A stretch of 64,000 nucleotides of DNA from Plecoglossus altivelis. Lineage: Eukaryota > Chordata > Actinopteri > Osmeriformes > Plecoglossidae. A program made the translations under genes and the position numbers. Of this stretch, positions 12,869-24,585 are shown piece after piece. Every line of letters starts with the position of its first letter. Position 1 is the first letter of the stretch. The notes below the pieces were generated by a model that made no database searches, was not told the DNA's origin, and worked only from the letters and a program-made list of their open reading frames with translations. Location of the stretch: contig BROE01000013.1 in NCBI GenBank assembly GCA_036571765.1, positions 14,262,999 to 14,326,998 on the forward strand. The letters are read 5' to 3'.

Positions 12869-13558
12869 ATGTACAATGTGTCTAAAGCTGAACAGCACTT
12901 AGCCTCGCTCAAAGAGACCATGCAGGATTCGCAAACCAGCCCAGCACAAGATAGCATATGGTGCTTTGAATGGGACCCGCAATCTCAGACCACCAGCGTG
13001 TGTGCCGAGAATGGCACCCGCAGGGCTGAGACAAAAGAGAGATTCGCTGACTGGAGAGAAACACTTGCAGTTCAATATCGTTATCACTCTGCCCAGCCAC
13101 TGTCTCCATCACAGCCTTCTGCCTCTCTGAGTTCATCCACAAACAAACAGGCTGCTTTCTACAACAGAGCAAAGACAGATCGCACAGGTCTCTCCCTCAA
13201 CTCCTGCTGGTTTGTTCTGAATTTCTGTTGGTCTTCTTATTGTGTTTGGACTTCCTTCCGTCCTTACTCACTCACTCACTCACTCACTTACTTACTTACT
13301 TACCCACACAGTCCAACATGCGGTTCGCCTCTGTCACACAGACACACAAAGCACAACCACACATTTACATACCCACTCAATCCTTTTCCACATACTGATG
13401 CATACCACTGTCTCATCCCTACCGAACAACCTGCCAGACAGAGTGAGGTTAATTTAGATTTGTGGACTTGTGGCCGAAGCCAGCTAAGGCTTTCTAGATA
13501 TGTCCACCGATCAATCAGTGATATAATGTTTAGAAATGAGTTATTTCCATTCCAGTAA
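12869..13558 (+). other. Longest ATG-led open frame, probably fortuitous
   Basis: The frame starts MYNVSKAEQHLASLKETMQ and stays open for 229 codons. The middle is translated ACTC/ACTT and CA repeat (Ser-Leu-Thr-His and Thr-Tyr-Leu-Leu runs), which naturally lacks stops. The first 110 codons before the repeat are ordinary sequence without a recognised domain. No splice or promoter signal fixes it as a gene. A young or de novo gene is possible but not supported. Confidence 0.12.
13265..13304. repeat. (ACTC)n(ACTT)n tetranucleotide array
   Basis: Five to six ACTC units are followed by four ACTT units, directly visible. The switch of one base between blocks suggests a point change that then expanded. 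Confidence 0.93.
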
Positions 13559-14754
13559 GATAATCTTCACTGAACCACTTTCCATAGATATTGATCGCTT
13601 ATATTGTTTTGTATAAATTTTAGAAGCAATATCCTCCTTGTGTATACTCATGCAAGTATGTCATATTCATGCAACAACCATGTCTGCTGTTTGTCACCTT
13701 GGCTACAACTCATTTCTTCCATCGTATACATATTTTGAGTCATACCACTTCAATTCATACCTCCTATCAAACAAATAAATCAAGCAATTTAATGTAAAAA
13801 TGAATTCTATAGCTTTTCTTCATCTACATTTCCATATTTTCAATTTTCACTTCAACTTTTGCTAACCAAACTTTCCCAAGCAGAGAGGTGTGTGTGTACC
13901 TGAGTGTAGAGGAATTCAACGCCACACAGTCCAATCTCTCACCTCACACTAAGCCGAGGACAGCTGGGACCACACAGTCACATCTCAGCCTGGTAGGTGT
14001 AGGGCGTGACGTGAGCCAGAGATTGTCTTGTCTGCGTATCGGTCGTGTGTGCATTTATGTGCGTGTGAGTGTCCGTGTGTGTATGGGTAGTAGTGGGGGA
14101 TGGGGGAGGATGTTGGGAAAGGGGAGCGTGCAGACTCATCACACATTCTCAGAGGGAAAAAAAGAAAGAATCTCTGTCACATCCTAAGCCCCACAGCCCT
14201 GAAGCAACCAACAAACTATTAATCTGCAAGTGAACCGTGGAGTCTCAGTCATACATTCTCCCTCTAACATGGGGGCCTGTGTACTGGAGCCTCGCCATCC
14301 TAAACTAATCCAAACCCATTTGTCAAGCGCCACCCGAGGATAGCGCCAGTGATTGCCAGTCTTGTCCTCCAGTATCCTCCCACAACATGTCCCTTACACA
14401 GTGTTGGGTTTGGTGTGACCTGTCTCATTGTTTGAAAATATACCAGTTGCACCAGTAAACAGAATGTGACAGTGGTGATCACTGCAGCTGATCAGGATGG
14501 GTCTATTCTTGCTGCTGTGTGCAACATCTCTCAACACCTGCATGGTTGGAAAACACCTGAGGAGACGCATTTCACATGAATACGAAATGTTCAGACAAAA
14601 CAATGAAAACTCGGAACCTCCAATCCTTTTAGTGTTCTCCATTTCAACCCCTTAGGGAGACCCCTAAGAGGAATTGAATTGAGGAATCCTCAAAACCTAA
14701 GCTTTCTTACAATGCAAACGTTGATTTAGAAAACAACTTTGCCCAGTGCAATGA

Positions 14755-14824
14755 AAAGAGGAGGATAGAAGACCTGAGACCCTCTGATGTGCAGCTGAAT
14801 GTTCTGCTACTGAGCTACACCTAT
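14755..14824 (-). pseudogene. Degenerate tRNA-Cys-like sequence (SINE head or tRNA relic)
   Basis: Read on the minus strand, it contains TAGCTCAGTAGCAGAAC, then a loop CTGCACA holding the GCA anticodon, then a decayed B-box region GGTCTCAGGTC. Order and spacing match a cytosolic tRNA-Cys(GCA), whose 5' half I recall as TAGCTCAGTGGTAGAGC followed by CTGCAGA. The acceptor and T stems no longer pair and the GGTTC core is lost, so it should not give a functional tRNA. It may be a retro-pseudogene or the 5' head of a tRNA-derived SINE. No tail or target-site duplication was identified. Confidence 0.5.
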
Positions 14825-14984
14825 TTTCAGTACAAAGAAGCTAATTACTTGTGTGATGCAGTTCAAAGCCGATAAAAGTTTTTTATTTCCTTTTAGTTCT
14901 CAGTTTGATTTCAAATTCTGTTCCATTTAAGGCTAATACATTTTTGGCCTTTGCCCTGACCTAATGCCATGTTGGACACAATAA

Positions 14985-15270
14985 GACAATCAACGGGTGC
15001 AATCTAATCACAGCCTACAAGATCAAATTCATTAGGAGCAATGATCACAATGAGCAGCTGCAAAGTTGTTGAAAAGGGCTTTGTATCAGAGGGAACATTT
15101 GTTTAATGGTTCTCTTCCTACATTGAAAATGGCCTTGCATTTCTCCATCTCTGTAATGCCATCAAACAAGGCATCCGTAGCTTAAAGGCTGTTGCATCAA
15201 TTCATTTTATCAGGCTTTTGTCTGTGTGCATAATTTACGTGCAAACATTTATTTACTTTTGCCCTCAGAG
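14985..15270. promoter_or_regulatory. Candidate conserved non-coding element
   Basis: A repeat-free block with enhancer-like words, including TCTAATCACAG, CAATGATCACAATG, AACATTTGTTTAATGG and TTTATTTAC. It has the texture of developmental CNEs and no coding frame of interest. Conservation is not testable here. Confidence 0.22.
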
Positions 15271-15596
15271 GGTGTAGGTATACGACAGCAATTGTGTGAA
15301 CTAAGAGCTGCATTCGTCATTCTAATTTCAAAACAAGTGGAAGTAATTTATTGATTGAGCGCACAGCAGAGTCCTGTGGGCATTGCTGGTGTGTGCTCCT
15401 CTTTCACCACTCCTGAGACTGAAGTGTCTACCCTGACGCTTTTGTTCAGGCTTAGCTTGATGTCTAATCCACTGCAGCCACAGCGTGTTGCCATTGCAGT
15501 AGGTTTTAGAGATGAGATGAGTGGCTCACCCGCTTGCAGAAGTGTCCCAAACTAAACTTGGATCAATTGCTTTTGGAATCCCTAACTGTGATTATT

Positions 15597-15623
15597 GAGG
15601 ACAATTGGGTATAAATTGTCCTC
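15597..15623. promoter_or_regulatory. Perfect 10-bp inverted repeat with SOX-like half sites
   Basis: GAGGACAATT and AATTGTCCTC flank a 7-base spacer GGGTATA. Each arm carries ACAAT/ATTGT, the core word recognised by SOX HMG domains, in opposed orientation as in dimeric SOX sites. It could alternatively be a chance hairpin. Confidence 0.4.
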
Positions 15624-17458
15624 TGTGATTGTTTCCCTTCTTTGTCTCCTCAAGGTCACGTACAGCATGTTTTCTCCTGCAGGATGAATTGATCATGTAA
15701 GGTTTGGAAGTACCAACGGCAAGGCCAGATGAAAAATACCGTCCCGGAAAATATGTCTTTGGGGCCAAAAGGAAGCGGAATAAGAGAGTAAACAACCTTT
15801 TATCATGTGCAATTAAAGACCAACCACCATAAATCACAACAGCTTGCGGTGTCACTTGTATTAATGACTCACAGGCTACCTGCTGAAATTAATTATTTAC
15901 ATCCTCCTGGACAAGGGGAGATCAGTTTCAATGAAGAAGATCGTGTTTCCTTTCTTCCAAGGTAATATAGCATACGAACATGGTTAGGTCCCTCGCAATG
16001 ATAAATGGAGTATATGATCAAGGATACATAGTCTCTCACCACCATTTTGCCTGTTTCTCATGTTTCGTGTGCAATTCTCACAGATGCATCCTCCCATTGA
16101 GATAACAATGTTTCACCTGTAGAGAACCAGATGGGTCTTTGTCTAAACAGCGGCTAGCCGAAGCAGAATGCACTCTGAATGGTGTTGCATGTTATGTGAC
16201 TTATGATGCACAAGCACACAACGCAATCCTACACCTACGCAAAGACAGCCACGTACTGTAACTTCAGTGGGACTGTATTTATACTGCACCCAGATATAGC
16301 CATCTGGCTCTGTCCCACTTGAAGGAGACTTGTGCTTGACTATTCATGTTGGCCTGTGGGCTTGGAGAAGTGAAGTTTGTCATCATTAGACTACTGGCCA
16401 AAGCTCGCCCAGACAATATGCTTGTCTGTTCCATTAGATGGAGAGGGAGTTGGGAACAGTGATTTAAGAAGGCTAAAGGAAGATTCAATTTTTATGGTCA
16501 TTTTATGGGAGAGTATAAGTAGACCTGCACCAATCCTGATTTGTGTTTAATTGTATACTAAAGCAGTGTGCACATGTTCCCAAGGTTTTTTTCTTACAGT
16601 GCCCCAATGTCAAGCACATTCAGTGCAGTTTCAAGTCATATAAACTATAACCACACGTGTAGAATGTCTTTCCCTAACATACATGTACAGCAGGTCTGAT
16701 ATTCCAATAAAAAAATACTAAAGTGTTATCTAAGAATACTTTTTCCTATGAATTGTTTACCATGCCTACACATTATAAGAAGCAATCCAAACATAAAACT
16801 GCTGTTTCTTGTCCTCCAGGGAGTCCAGGGTGAAGTGTAACTGGCCAGCAGAGCGTAAGGGACATCTCCATATAGACTGAAAGCTTCCCATTTGAAAGTT
16901 AAGGAGGGTGTTAGAACTTTGCTTCAGAAATTACAGGCCATAATCTGACAATTTCTCTGCAGTAGGAACCCGAATGCCCGGCACAGTCTGCGCTTGTCAG
17001 TCATCTTGGTTGGTTCCTCTCTGATTGGACCTTGTTTGAATATCATTGCCATGCACGTTCCTGGGGCACTGAGAGTTGGAAATGATTCTGAAAGAAGCAG
17101 GCGAAGGCAATTTCATCCAAACGAAAGGTCAGACCCACTAAGATCTATTTCAAAAAGCCACTTGCTGTTTATTAGGAGAAGATGGGTGGAGGCTTCGGTT
17201 TTTCAGAACTCACAAAATAAATAATTTTAGATCCGTCATAGTACAGTTTTGTACATTTGTTTGTCTTATTGCATTTGAGTCGACGAGAAAAAAAAACCTA
17301 GTGGATCATCTTGAAAAAGATACCTTATAAACACCATTTGCCTTATGTGTTGAAAAACACAGCCTGCAAGGTTGCTTGAGGAATTATGACTTGAAAATAA
17401 TTAGATAATCAGATAACATGAGCAAACTTCTAATTCAAGCTATTCATGGTGGGGAAAT

Positions 17459-17461
17459 ACA

Positions 17462-17500
<39 letters not shown>

Positions 17501-17603
17501 ACACACACAGCCACACACACACAGACAGACACACACAGACACACACAAACAAACACACAGACAAAAAAGCAGACACACACACAGACACACACACAAACAC
17601 ACT
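17459..17603. repeat. Interrupted CA microsatellite
   Basis: About 145 bases of CA units, with regular GACA and AACA interruptions in the right half. The longest pure run, left of centre, is about 16 units. Both translated strands give only Thr-His or Cys-Val runs. Confidence 0.95.
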
Positions 17604-18799
17604 AATCTAAAGATATACCCAAGTCTGAGAGCCATGCTTGTGCTGAATCCACTGCTTTGGCTGCACTTTCAAAGTATCAGTGTTTAATATTTCATGGTCA
17701 ATATGAGAACCAGGTTAGAGTCCCCCTGGACTCTACAACCATGTATGAGGCTGTATATAAAGTTATTTGCCCAGAGTAATGAGTTTTATTGTAGCCCTGC
17801 ACAGGGCTTTATTGGGTTGGAGATGCTGCAGGCCCAGCTAGTGACTTCTGTTAGGAGAACTGTCAAATGTAGATGTGTATGCATGTGTGTGCATGTGTTT
17901 GTGAGGGGGAAGCTTATTTGTGTGTGTGTTCGGAGGGAGTGTTGTGTGTGCATGTTTGTGAGTATATGTCAAGTATGAATTTTATTATCACATTCTTGGT
18001 GTGGAATTATACAAACTATAAATTTCCTACGTGAGGTCACACCCACACATGCACGCCATCAGAAACAATAGCCATTAACACATACTTAAAAACCTTATGT
18101 ATGACTGATACTTCAGAGGTGAACGTAATTAGCACTATATTGTTTACAGTTAGTAGAGATTGAAACAATATGCCTAACTTTAGTTTTATTAACATTGCGA
18201 AATGGCTGCAGTGAAGCTTGTGTGTGTGTGCCTGCCTGTGTGTTTGTTCATGAGTGTGGGTGTATCATGAGACACACCTGTCATCAAGGAGCCATTCAGT
18301 GTGAGAGCTGTCAGGAGAGACATTTTGATTCATTATTACACGTCAGAATGTCAGGATCTATGCAGGCCCTCTGCAACATTTACCTGTTGGAGAAATGTGA
18401 ATGTGGCTGTTGTCGGGCACACACATACTGCACACGCACACACATACACACACGTCGCTCAGACACACATAATACACAGATGCACACATTCCAGCTGTCT
18501 CCCCTGCTCTGTGGCCAGCTGCTCCAGGTAGGTCTCTGGGGTTCTGGCTATGCAGCCTGACCTTTGACTCTCAGGGTAGGAACATCAGGAATTCTGCGTG
18601 TGTGTCACAAGCTGTAAAGCTGTAAGCACAGAAGAGTCCAAACAGTGAAAGTAGGAAGACATTGGTGAAGATCGTCCATGGGAACCAGAGGGAACCAGGC
18701 CTGCTGTGTGCGTTTTCTTATTGCTCAGAACAAAACCTTTTATACCCAGTCCAAACCAAAGAAAATGCTACACAAGAGCAGAGCTGAGGTCAACACAAA

Positions 18800-18802
<3 letters not shown>
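17604..18802. other. Unique sequence with scattered GT/CA patches
   Basis: Imperfect GT patches occur at 17870-17965 and 18215-18265, and a CA patch at 18419-18485. No gene is recognised. The plus frame at 18195-18560 derives largely from these patches. Confidence 0.55.
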
Positions 18803-18858
<56 letters not shown>

Positions 18859-18888
18859 ATCTCTCTCTTTAAAAAATATATATATATC
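18803..18888. repeat. (TC)n array followed by TA run
   Basis: About 33 TC units with rare TG or TA interruptions end in an A-rich bridge and six TA units. The array is pure enough to be polymorphic. Confidence 0.93.
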
Positions 18889-19020
18889 AATCTATCCTTC
18901 CTGCCAAGGCTCATACCAGAGGCTTCCAAGGTTCTGCTAATACCCCTATTCATGTGGCCGTTTGTTTGGTTTAATGTGGCTTGGTGCGCCAGATGCACAG
19001 TTAAAACCCTGGCAGTGCTT

Positions 19021-19175
19021 TACACAGACATTTCTTACACACATGCTAGCATACATATAAAAACACTGGCTTGCATACACACAAACACTAACACACACAC
19101 AGCTCACAAACACATGCCCAGAAACACATGCACACTCTCACACATGCACACTCTCACATATGCACATACATACAT
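19021..19175. repeat. Imperfect CA-rich tract
   Basis: Loose CA repeat with ACAAACACTA and CATGCACACTCTCA words. ACATGCACACTCTCAC is directly duplicated in tandem near 19126-19160. Confidence 0.75.
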
Positions 19176-21690
19176 GTAGATGCTCAGGTGTGAACTGTGA
19201 AAGCTACAGAGACACAAATGTGCCAGAGCACACAGTCCCTTCTGCACCCTTGTTATCTTTCTCTGCATCTTGTCTTCACCATCACACTCAGTCATATCTA
19301 TAGTCACGCCCCTCCCAGTTAACAGACCCTGCCTCAGCCACTAGGACCCTGTGAAGACTCTCTGGTGCTGTAATCTGGGTGATTCATATAGCAGGCATGG
19401 TGGCTGACTTCATAGGTGAAAAATAAAAATGTTGTTCCCTGTGTGTCCTCTGTAAAGATTAGATCACAGCCAGAGAGGATGTTGAATGTAAAACGATTTG
19501 GTGGATTGGGCAAGTCAATTCTGGTGAGTTGGGGTGTACAAGTATTTGGGTAGAAAACAGACGTGTGTATGTTGTGGGGGGGATTGGTGGTTTCTGACAT
19601 GCGGATGATAATCACAGTCAGTGGATCAACTACTATCTTGATTTCACCGTAGGTGGATTCGTCGTAGTATTCATTCCTATGCATGTTGCTGCCTTAGTTA
19701 CGTTGTGATGACAGTCACAGGTTTGTGATGCCTGATGAAAAATCCGACATATTTTGGCTGTTTTGTATTTTTGTTTTAACTTTCTACTATGAGTTCTGCA
19801 GACCTTCATATCTCACACAGACTTTACTATTCACACTTGTGTGTTTGAAGTAGTTGTTCTTCTGAAATTCTTCATATATTCTCTCTCCGATCAGGTAATT
19901 TTTATTACTGTTATACTTTCTTATCCAGAAGCTAAAGTGACATTGACACTGTTCCAGTGAAGACTTTCCTTCTCAATACATCACCATGGAGACGCTGCCA
20001 CGGTGACAACACAATCTCAGTTTTCTACAGTAAGCAGAAGAAAGATTTTGTTTTAGAGACGAGAACTGTTGTTACTACTCTTCTTTCTATTGTTCTCGGA
20101 GAGCAGACATTTAGGATGATTTCATCTCACTTAACATGAAAGTGTTTTTGTGAATTCAATGGTACAGTCTCTGCAGTACAACAGCTTGTTCAGATAATTG
20201 TAACGTGCTGGCCTTAGGGTGACCCGTTTTGAAATGTGTTATAATGTATTATGCAAAGATCTCAGTAGCCTTTAAATTTGTGTTTACTCTGTGATCTGTA
20301 TATTTTAGTTGAGCCCATGTAGGTTTCTATGCTGAATTTCTGCAAACATTCATTGCTCCCAATGCTCCACTCTGCTGTTGTGTTCGCCTGCTTCCCTCAA
20401 GGTCTATATATGGCTAATAACTAAGAAGGACTCCCACTTAACTGATAACACAGGGCTTTGTATCAGTGTTAATGAACTGTGCTTTAGTCCTATGGAATGG
20501 GGGAGATGTGAAGCACCTGGTATTGTGTAGAGTTCAGCCCTGTTAAAAATGAAAGGAAATACTGAGCGCTAAAGGTAATTGCTTTTTTGTTATAGTTCTT
20601 GTTGAGATCCGAATGAGGGGTGAGAAATGGAGGAGTGGACAGATAAGAAATAGTTAAGTTCTCAAGCGAGTGCCAAAAGAAAATGAAAGCTCTACGCAAT
20701 CACATCGTAGATATGATATCAACCTAATGTCTTTGGCGTAAACGTATTTTTTGCCACTGTGAAACATTTTAAGTTTCTGTCAAGTATTCATACTCAAAAG
20801 CAGTAACCAAACTCTACTACTAGTTGGCTAAGTATGAGAAAGAGAAAGTCTAGGCATTCTGTCAAGTCCTGCCAATTCACATAAATAGTGATTGTGTTGC
20901 TATGGAGACCACATGCTATTCCTAATGAATCGCGAAACAAATTTGATCTTCATATTGAAAATGAGTGTTGTTTCAAACACACAATCATAAATCATATATC
21001 TTATCGCGTTCATTGATGAAAAATAGCACAATCTCTGTGACATGAGAGAACGACATATTGAAAGCGATAAAGCAAATCGATCCGTCAGCGGTGGACAGAG
21101 CTTCCCACACCAGGTGTAGTCTTCATAGGCTTAGCCCTTGAGCACTGACATGTCATCCCAATCTGTCTGAATAAGATGAGTGTGTGTGTGACACTCCTAA
21201 AAGGACAGTGAAAGGGTGCTTCATCAGGGGCCTAGCGCAGGAGACATCAGGGAGGGATGAGTGCAGGTGGATGACACACACTGACATCTCTTTAGCATCC
21301 GTCTCTGGCTGATGACTGGTCTCACAGGACAGCAGAGCATCGTTGAGCGAAGGTATCTTACTGCTGTGTATTGTCGCTCATTCAAAATGGTTCAGGTCAT
21401 ATTTTCTCTATTAATTCACTCAAACACCAAGAGCACCTCCCGATGACATATATCATAATAGCCAGGGGCACTTAGCAAACCAGCACAACACACACACAAG
21501 GTTTTATGCATTAGATGTTTGTCGTTTTTGCGAGATTCATGTTGGTGAATTCAAAAAGGCTCCCCCATATGTTACGCCTATGGGTAGCTTGTCAAGCGAG
21601 CCTAAATTATAGATAACGGTGACAGTTAGGAGAGTGTATCCCTTTCTCTTTACATTCCCATGTTTCTCAGCATTCGGTTTTCTTTTGATG
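19176..21690. other. Unique non-coding sequence
   Basis: No gene recognised. A minus-strand frame at 19334-19684 is listed separately. The rest is AT-rich unique DNA with small enhancer-like clusters near 21060-21250 (AAAGCGATAAAGC, ATCGATCC) and no simple repeat above 12 bases. Confidence 0.55.
19334..19684 (-). other. ATG-led 116-codon open frame, unrecognised
   Basis: On the minus strand the frame opens MHRNEYYDESTYGEIKIVV just after an in-frame TAA and closes with SSQGPSG and a stop. The mixed composition with two well-spaced cysteines looks more protein-like than most frames here. No domain is recognised and no convincing splice acceptor precedes it, so chance remains the better explanation. 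Confidence 0.15.
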
Positions 21691-21742
21691 GGCGGAGGTG
21701 TGGGGCTTGGGGGGGGGAGGGGGGGGGGGGGGGGAGGGGGGG
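21690..21742 (+). repeat. G-rich tract with G-quadruplex potential
   Basis: Runs of 9, 16 and 7 guanines (21709-21717, 21719-21734, 21736-21742) are separated by single A residues and preceded by GGGGCTT and GGCGGAGG. Many G4 registers are possible on the plus strand. Confidence 0.92.
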
Positions 21743-24230
21743 CCGCTGTTACCATGGCAACGTGGTATGTCCTGGCTGTACACTAATGGATGTTTCTGTT
21801 GTGCTGTAAATATGTTGCGGTTATGGATTACCTCTGCACACAGCTGTAGAAAGAGGACCGAGTGGAAGGTAGGTGAGGTGGAGAGAGGGAGGTGGAGGGA
21901 GGATGGACTCGGATAAGTGGGTTCGGATGCACATGGACAAAGTTACAGGGGTACACAAAAGATCAATACAGTCATTTGTAGAATGACAACAGCATCTTGA
22001 TGACAACATGAGATACAGAACAGAAGAGCTTCATGCTTATGCCACCAGTAATGCATGTGTTTTAGATAAGATCCATCAAAGTATTAACCTACAAAGTCCT
22101 TGTTCAGTCATCCATCTTTCCACTACAGGTGCGGACATCTCTTCTTTCAACAATGAACAAGAATCGGAAGTTGTACTTTAATAACTTGCCATGGCAATAC
22201 AATATGTCCACGGTGATACATTTACAAACCATCGCAAATATCTGCACACCTTTCCTCTTGGAAGTCCTGGCCACGGCTATCTCTGTGGTTGTCAATGGAT
22301 ATTTTTTTCTTTTCCTGTAATGAATGTACCGTCTGTGAGAAGGGACATCATGTTTTGCCCTCAAGCTGTTACCCTGATGTGTCAAGAAGTCTAATACAGT
22401 AAGAGTAACCCTTTGTATTGGATCAAATTGAAAAAAAATATATAGATAGAAGACATTCGCTGTGGATCACACACTGAACAGGAATTAATCCTATAGTTGA
22501 TTTGACTGCCAGTACTAACAGCTATCCTCATGGATATTTCATATGGATCCATTGTGTAGACAGTAGGATGCAGTGGGTGGGAGGTGGACCTTAGAGGCTC
22601 TCTGCCATTTGTCATTATGTATAAGCTGGCATCCTGCTTACTCCCAGACAGAGGTAGAGACTAAGGGACGATAGGACCGGAAAAGGACAGAGAGATGAAA
22701 AAGAGAAGAAATGGAGATGAAGAAAGGTATTCTCTTTATCCAAAAGGCAACAGCAGGGAATTATGCTACCGTCATACTTGAACTGTCAGCTTCCTACAGC
22801 TCTGTGAGCCTTTGTGACATTAGGAAACATGATATGCATGTAACATACATGAGACAAACCTGGATACGACAGGCAAGTATGCTTCAATGCAACCCTGTCT
22901 ACCAGAGGAACATGTCCACCGTGGACAAGCCATAGAGGTCACTTTAAATCATGCCAATGACGTGTTTTTCTGTTCACAATTCTGGGTGGATGTGACGGCG
23001 CCTCTAAAATGTGAGTATGCACATTGTAACGAAGCACAGAATTACTGATGTCGCTTCTCTTTTGTGCTGGTTTGTCCATTCTTGGAGGGAGTGATATTAT
23101 GTGCTAACAAGCATCATGTGCTGTGCTGAATCACAGATGTTGTCTCTATTCTTACTTCCAAATCTATCTTAATCGGTTTGTCTTTGTAAGTGGTGGAACA
23201 TCAAGGTATAACAACCAAACGTCACAAAGTTTTTATACTGTCTGAAGTTAAATAGAACATGAAAGGTTGATTGGATGAGGCAACAGATTGCGGCTGGACA
23301 AAAACTGCAGACAGACAGTACAATAACAAACTAAAATGAAATGAGCAAACTGTTGTCCTTTATGGTGGAAGAACGAAAGAAACCTGGACTGACTGAACGA
23401 CAAACAAACAATAACTTCAGTGGATGCATCCTCATGAATATTTTAACATTTTAAAGTTGAAGTGGAAAATGAAATCCAGAGGAAAATCATTCAGGAACTG
23501 TGAGGAATTAGAACGACGAGGAATAAAGGCGGCGGTGAGCGAAGCGATCCCTCGGGCGGCATCTGGCAGGGTGGTCAACACGGGAGCACAATCCACGTCT
23601 GCAACAATAAGAATGAATAAGAAGTCAATATTGAAGCAGAAATTGCTTTACACTAATGAATAAACACACAGTGTTTGCATCACAAAGTCGCGGTTCTGTT
23701 GAAGGTACTGTATGTGCCACAATGGGGAGGCGACAATGACAAAGACTCACTGCCTGTTTTCACGTTCAAGGTGAGTAACATGAAGCTCTACTGTGAGGTT
23801 CTGGGCCAAAGATTTGCTTTTTAGTTCCAGAATCTTGACAAGGAGTAATTTCATGTGTTCATCCAACTAAACAACTTAGCACCTTCACTCTCTGCCGCTG
23901 AGCAAGTAGCAACGACTCAACACCAACACTTGAGTGAGCTACATTGGCTCAATATTCTCCTTTGTCCGAACGAATGTTAGAGGTATGTTCAGAGGAAGAT
24001 AAGGATGGTAGAAGGATAAGCACATTCCCAGTGGCTGGTTCACCAATCTCATGAGCTCCAAGCATGAATCAGCGGTAAAACATACTTAGATCTGCATTCA
24101 AGACCTTTTCCCAAGGTGCTTTTATTGAGCTTATAGGCACAGTAGATCGGAGCGTTCTGTCTAAACCACACAAGTTAGAACATCAATAATGAACCAAGAG
24201 AAGTGAGGCACAACATGCACTGCATAAACC
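21743..24230. other. Unique non-coding sequence
   Basis: No recognised gene. A GGAGGTGGAG-type purine patch lies at 21865-21905. A consensus donor-like TTCAAG|GTGAGTAAC occurs on the plus strand at 23771, 460 bases before the candidate exon at 24231. Short minus frames at 22104-22615 are unsupported. Confidence 0.5.
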
Positions 24231-24583
24231 ATGAAAGGGAAGAAAGCCTTCACCTCTTTGACTAATTCTTTGAAAGTATATTCACCCCTGTTTCATTCCA
24301 CCTCAAGGTTAGTGGATCTGTTCCCTCCATGTATAATTAATGCCTACAAACTTGATCCGTCACAAAGAGCCCTGCGAGCCGGTCTCTATTTTGAATTAAC
24401 AGACCATATTTACACAATGGTAAACGTGATCGCCTTCTATACTTTTCAAAGTAAAATTGATCTGGTTCAAATGGCGGTGTTACCATTTTGGTACCATTTA
24501 CCTTTGCAGCTCCCCCTTCTTTGGCAGATGTTGTTCTGGGTCAGGAGGGAGGCGGGGGGAAGGTGGGGGAGGTATAAGGAAAG
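24231..24583 (+). other. Candidate first coding exon ending at a consensus donor
   Basis: An ATG with A at -3 opens a frame starting MKGKKAFTSLTNSLKVYS. After 117 codons it meets GGAAAG|GTGAGTCC, a near-perfect 5' splice site with GT at 24584-24585. Unspliced, the frame terminates inside the donor itself. The C-terminal third has a hydrophobic segment (MAVLPFWYHLPLQLPLLW) followed by an Arg/Gly-rich patch. The exon leaves two bases of a codon, which matches the phase of the acceptor-led frames at 26988 and 30343. No family is recognised, and the support is signal arrangement only. Confidence 0.22.
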
Positions 24584-24585
24584 GT

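Larger units (their letters stand above)
13559..17458. other. Unique sequence with a tRNA-like relic and a palindrome
   Basis: Mostly unique DNA. It contains the tRNA-Cys-like element (14755-14824), an enhancer-like block (14985-15270) and the GAGGACAATT palindrome (15597-15623). Small dyads CTTAGGG/CCCTAAG and TTGAGGA/TCCTCAA lie in 14651-14693. No protein-coding gene recognised. Confidence 0.55.

Noticed and set aside
14755..14824. Functional tRNA-Cys gene
   Set aside because: Acceptor and T stems do not pair and the GGTTC B-box core is lost, so only a relic is claimed.
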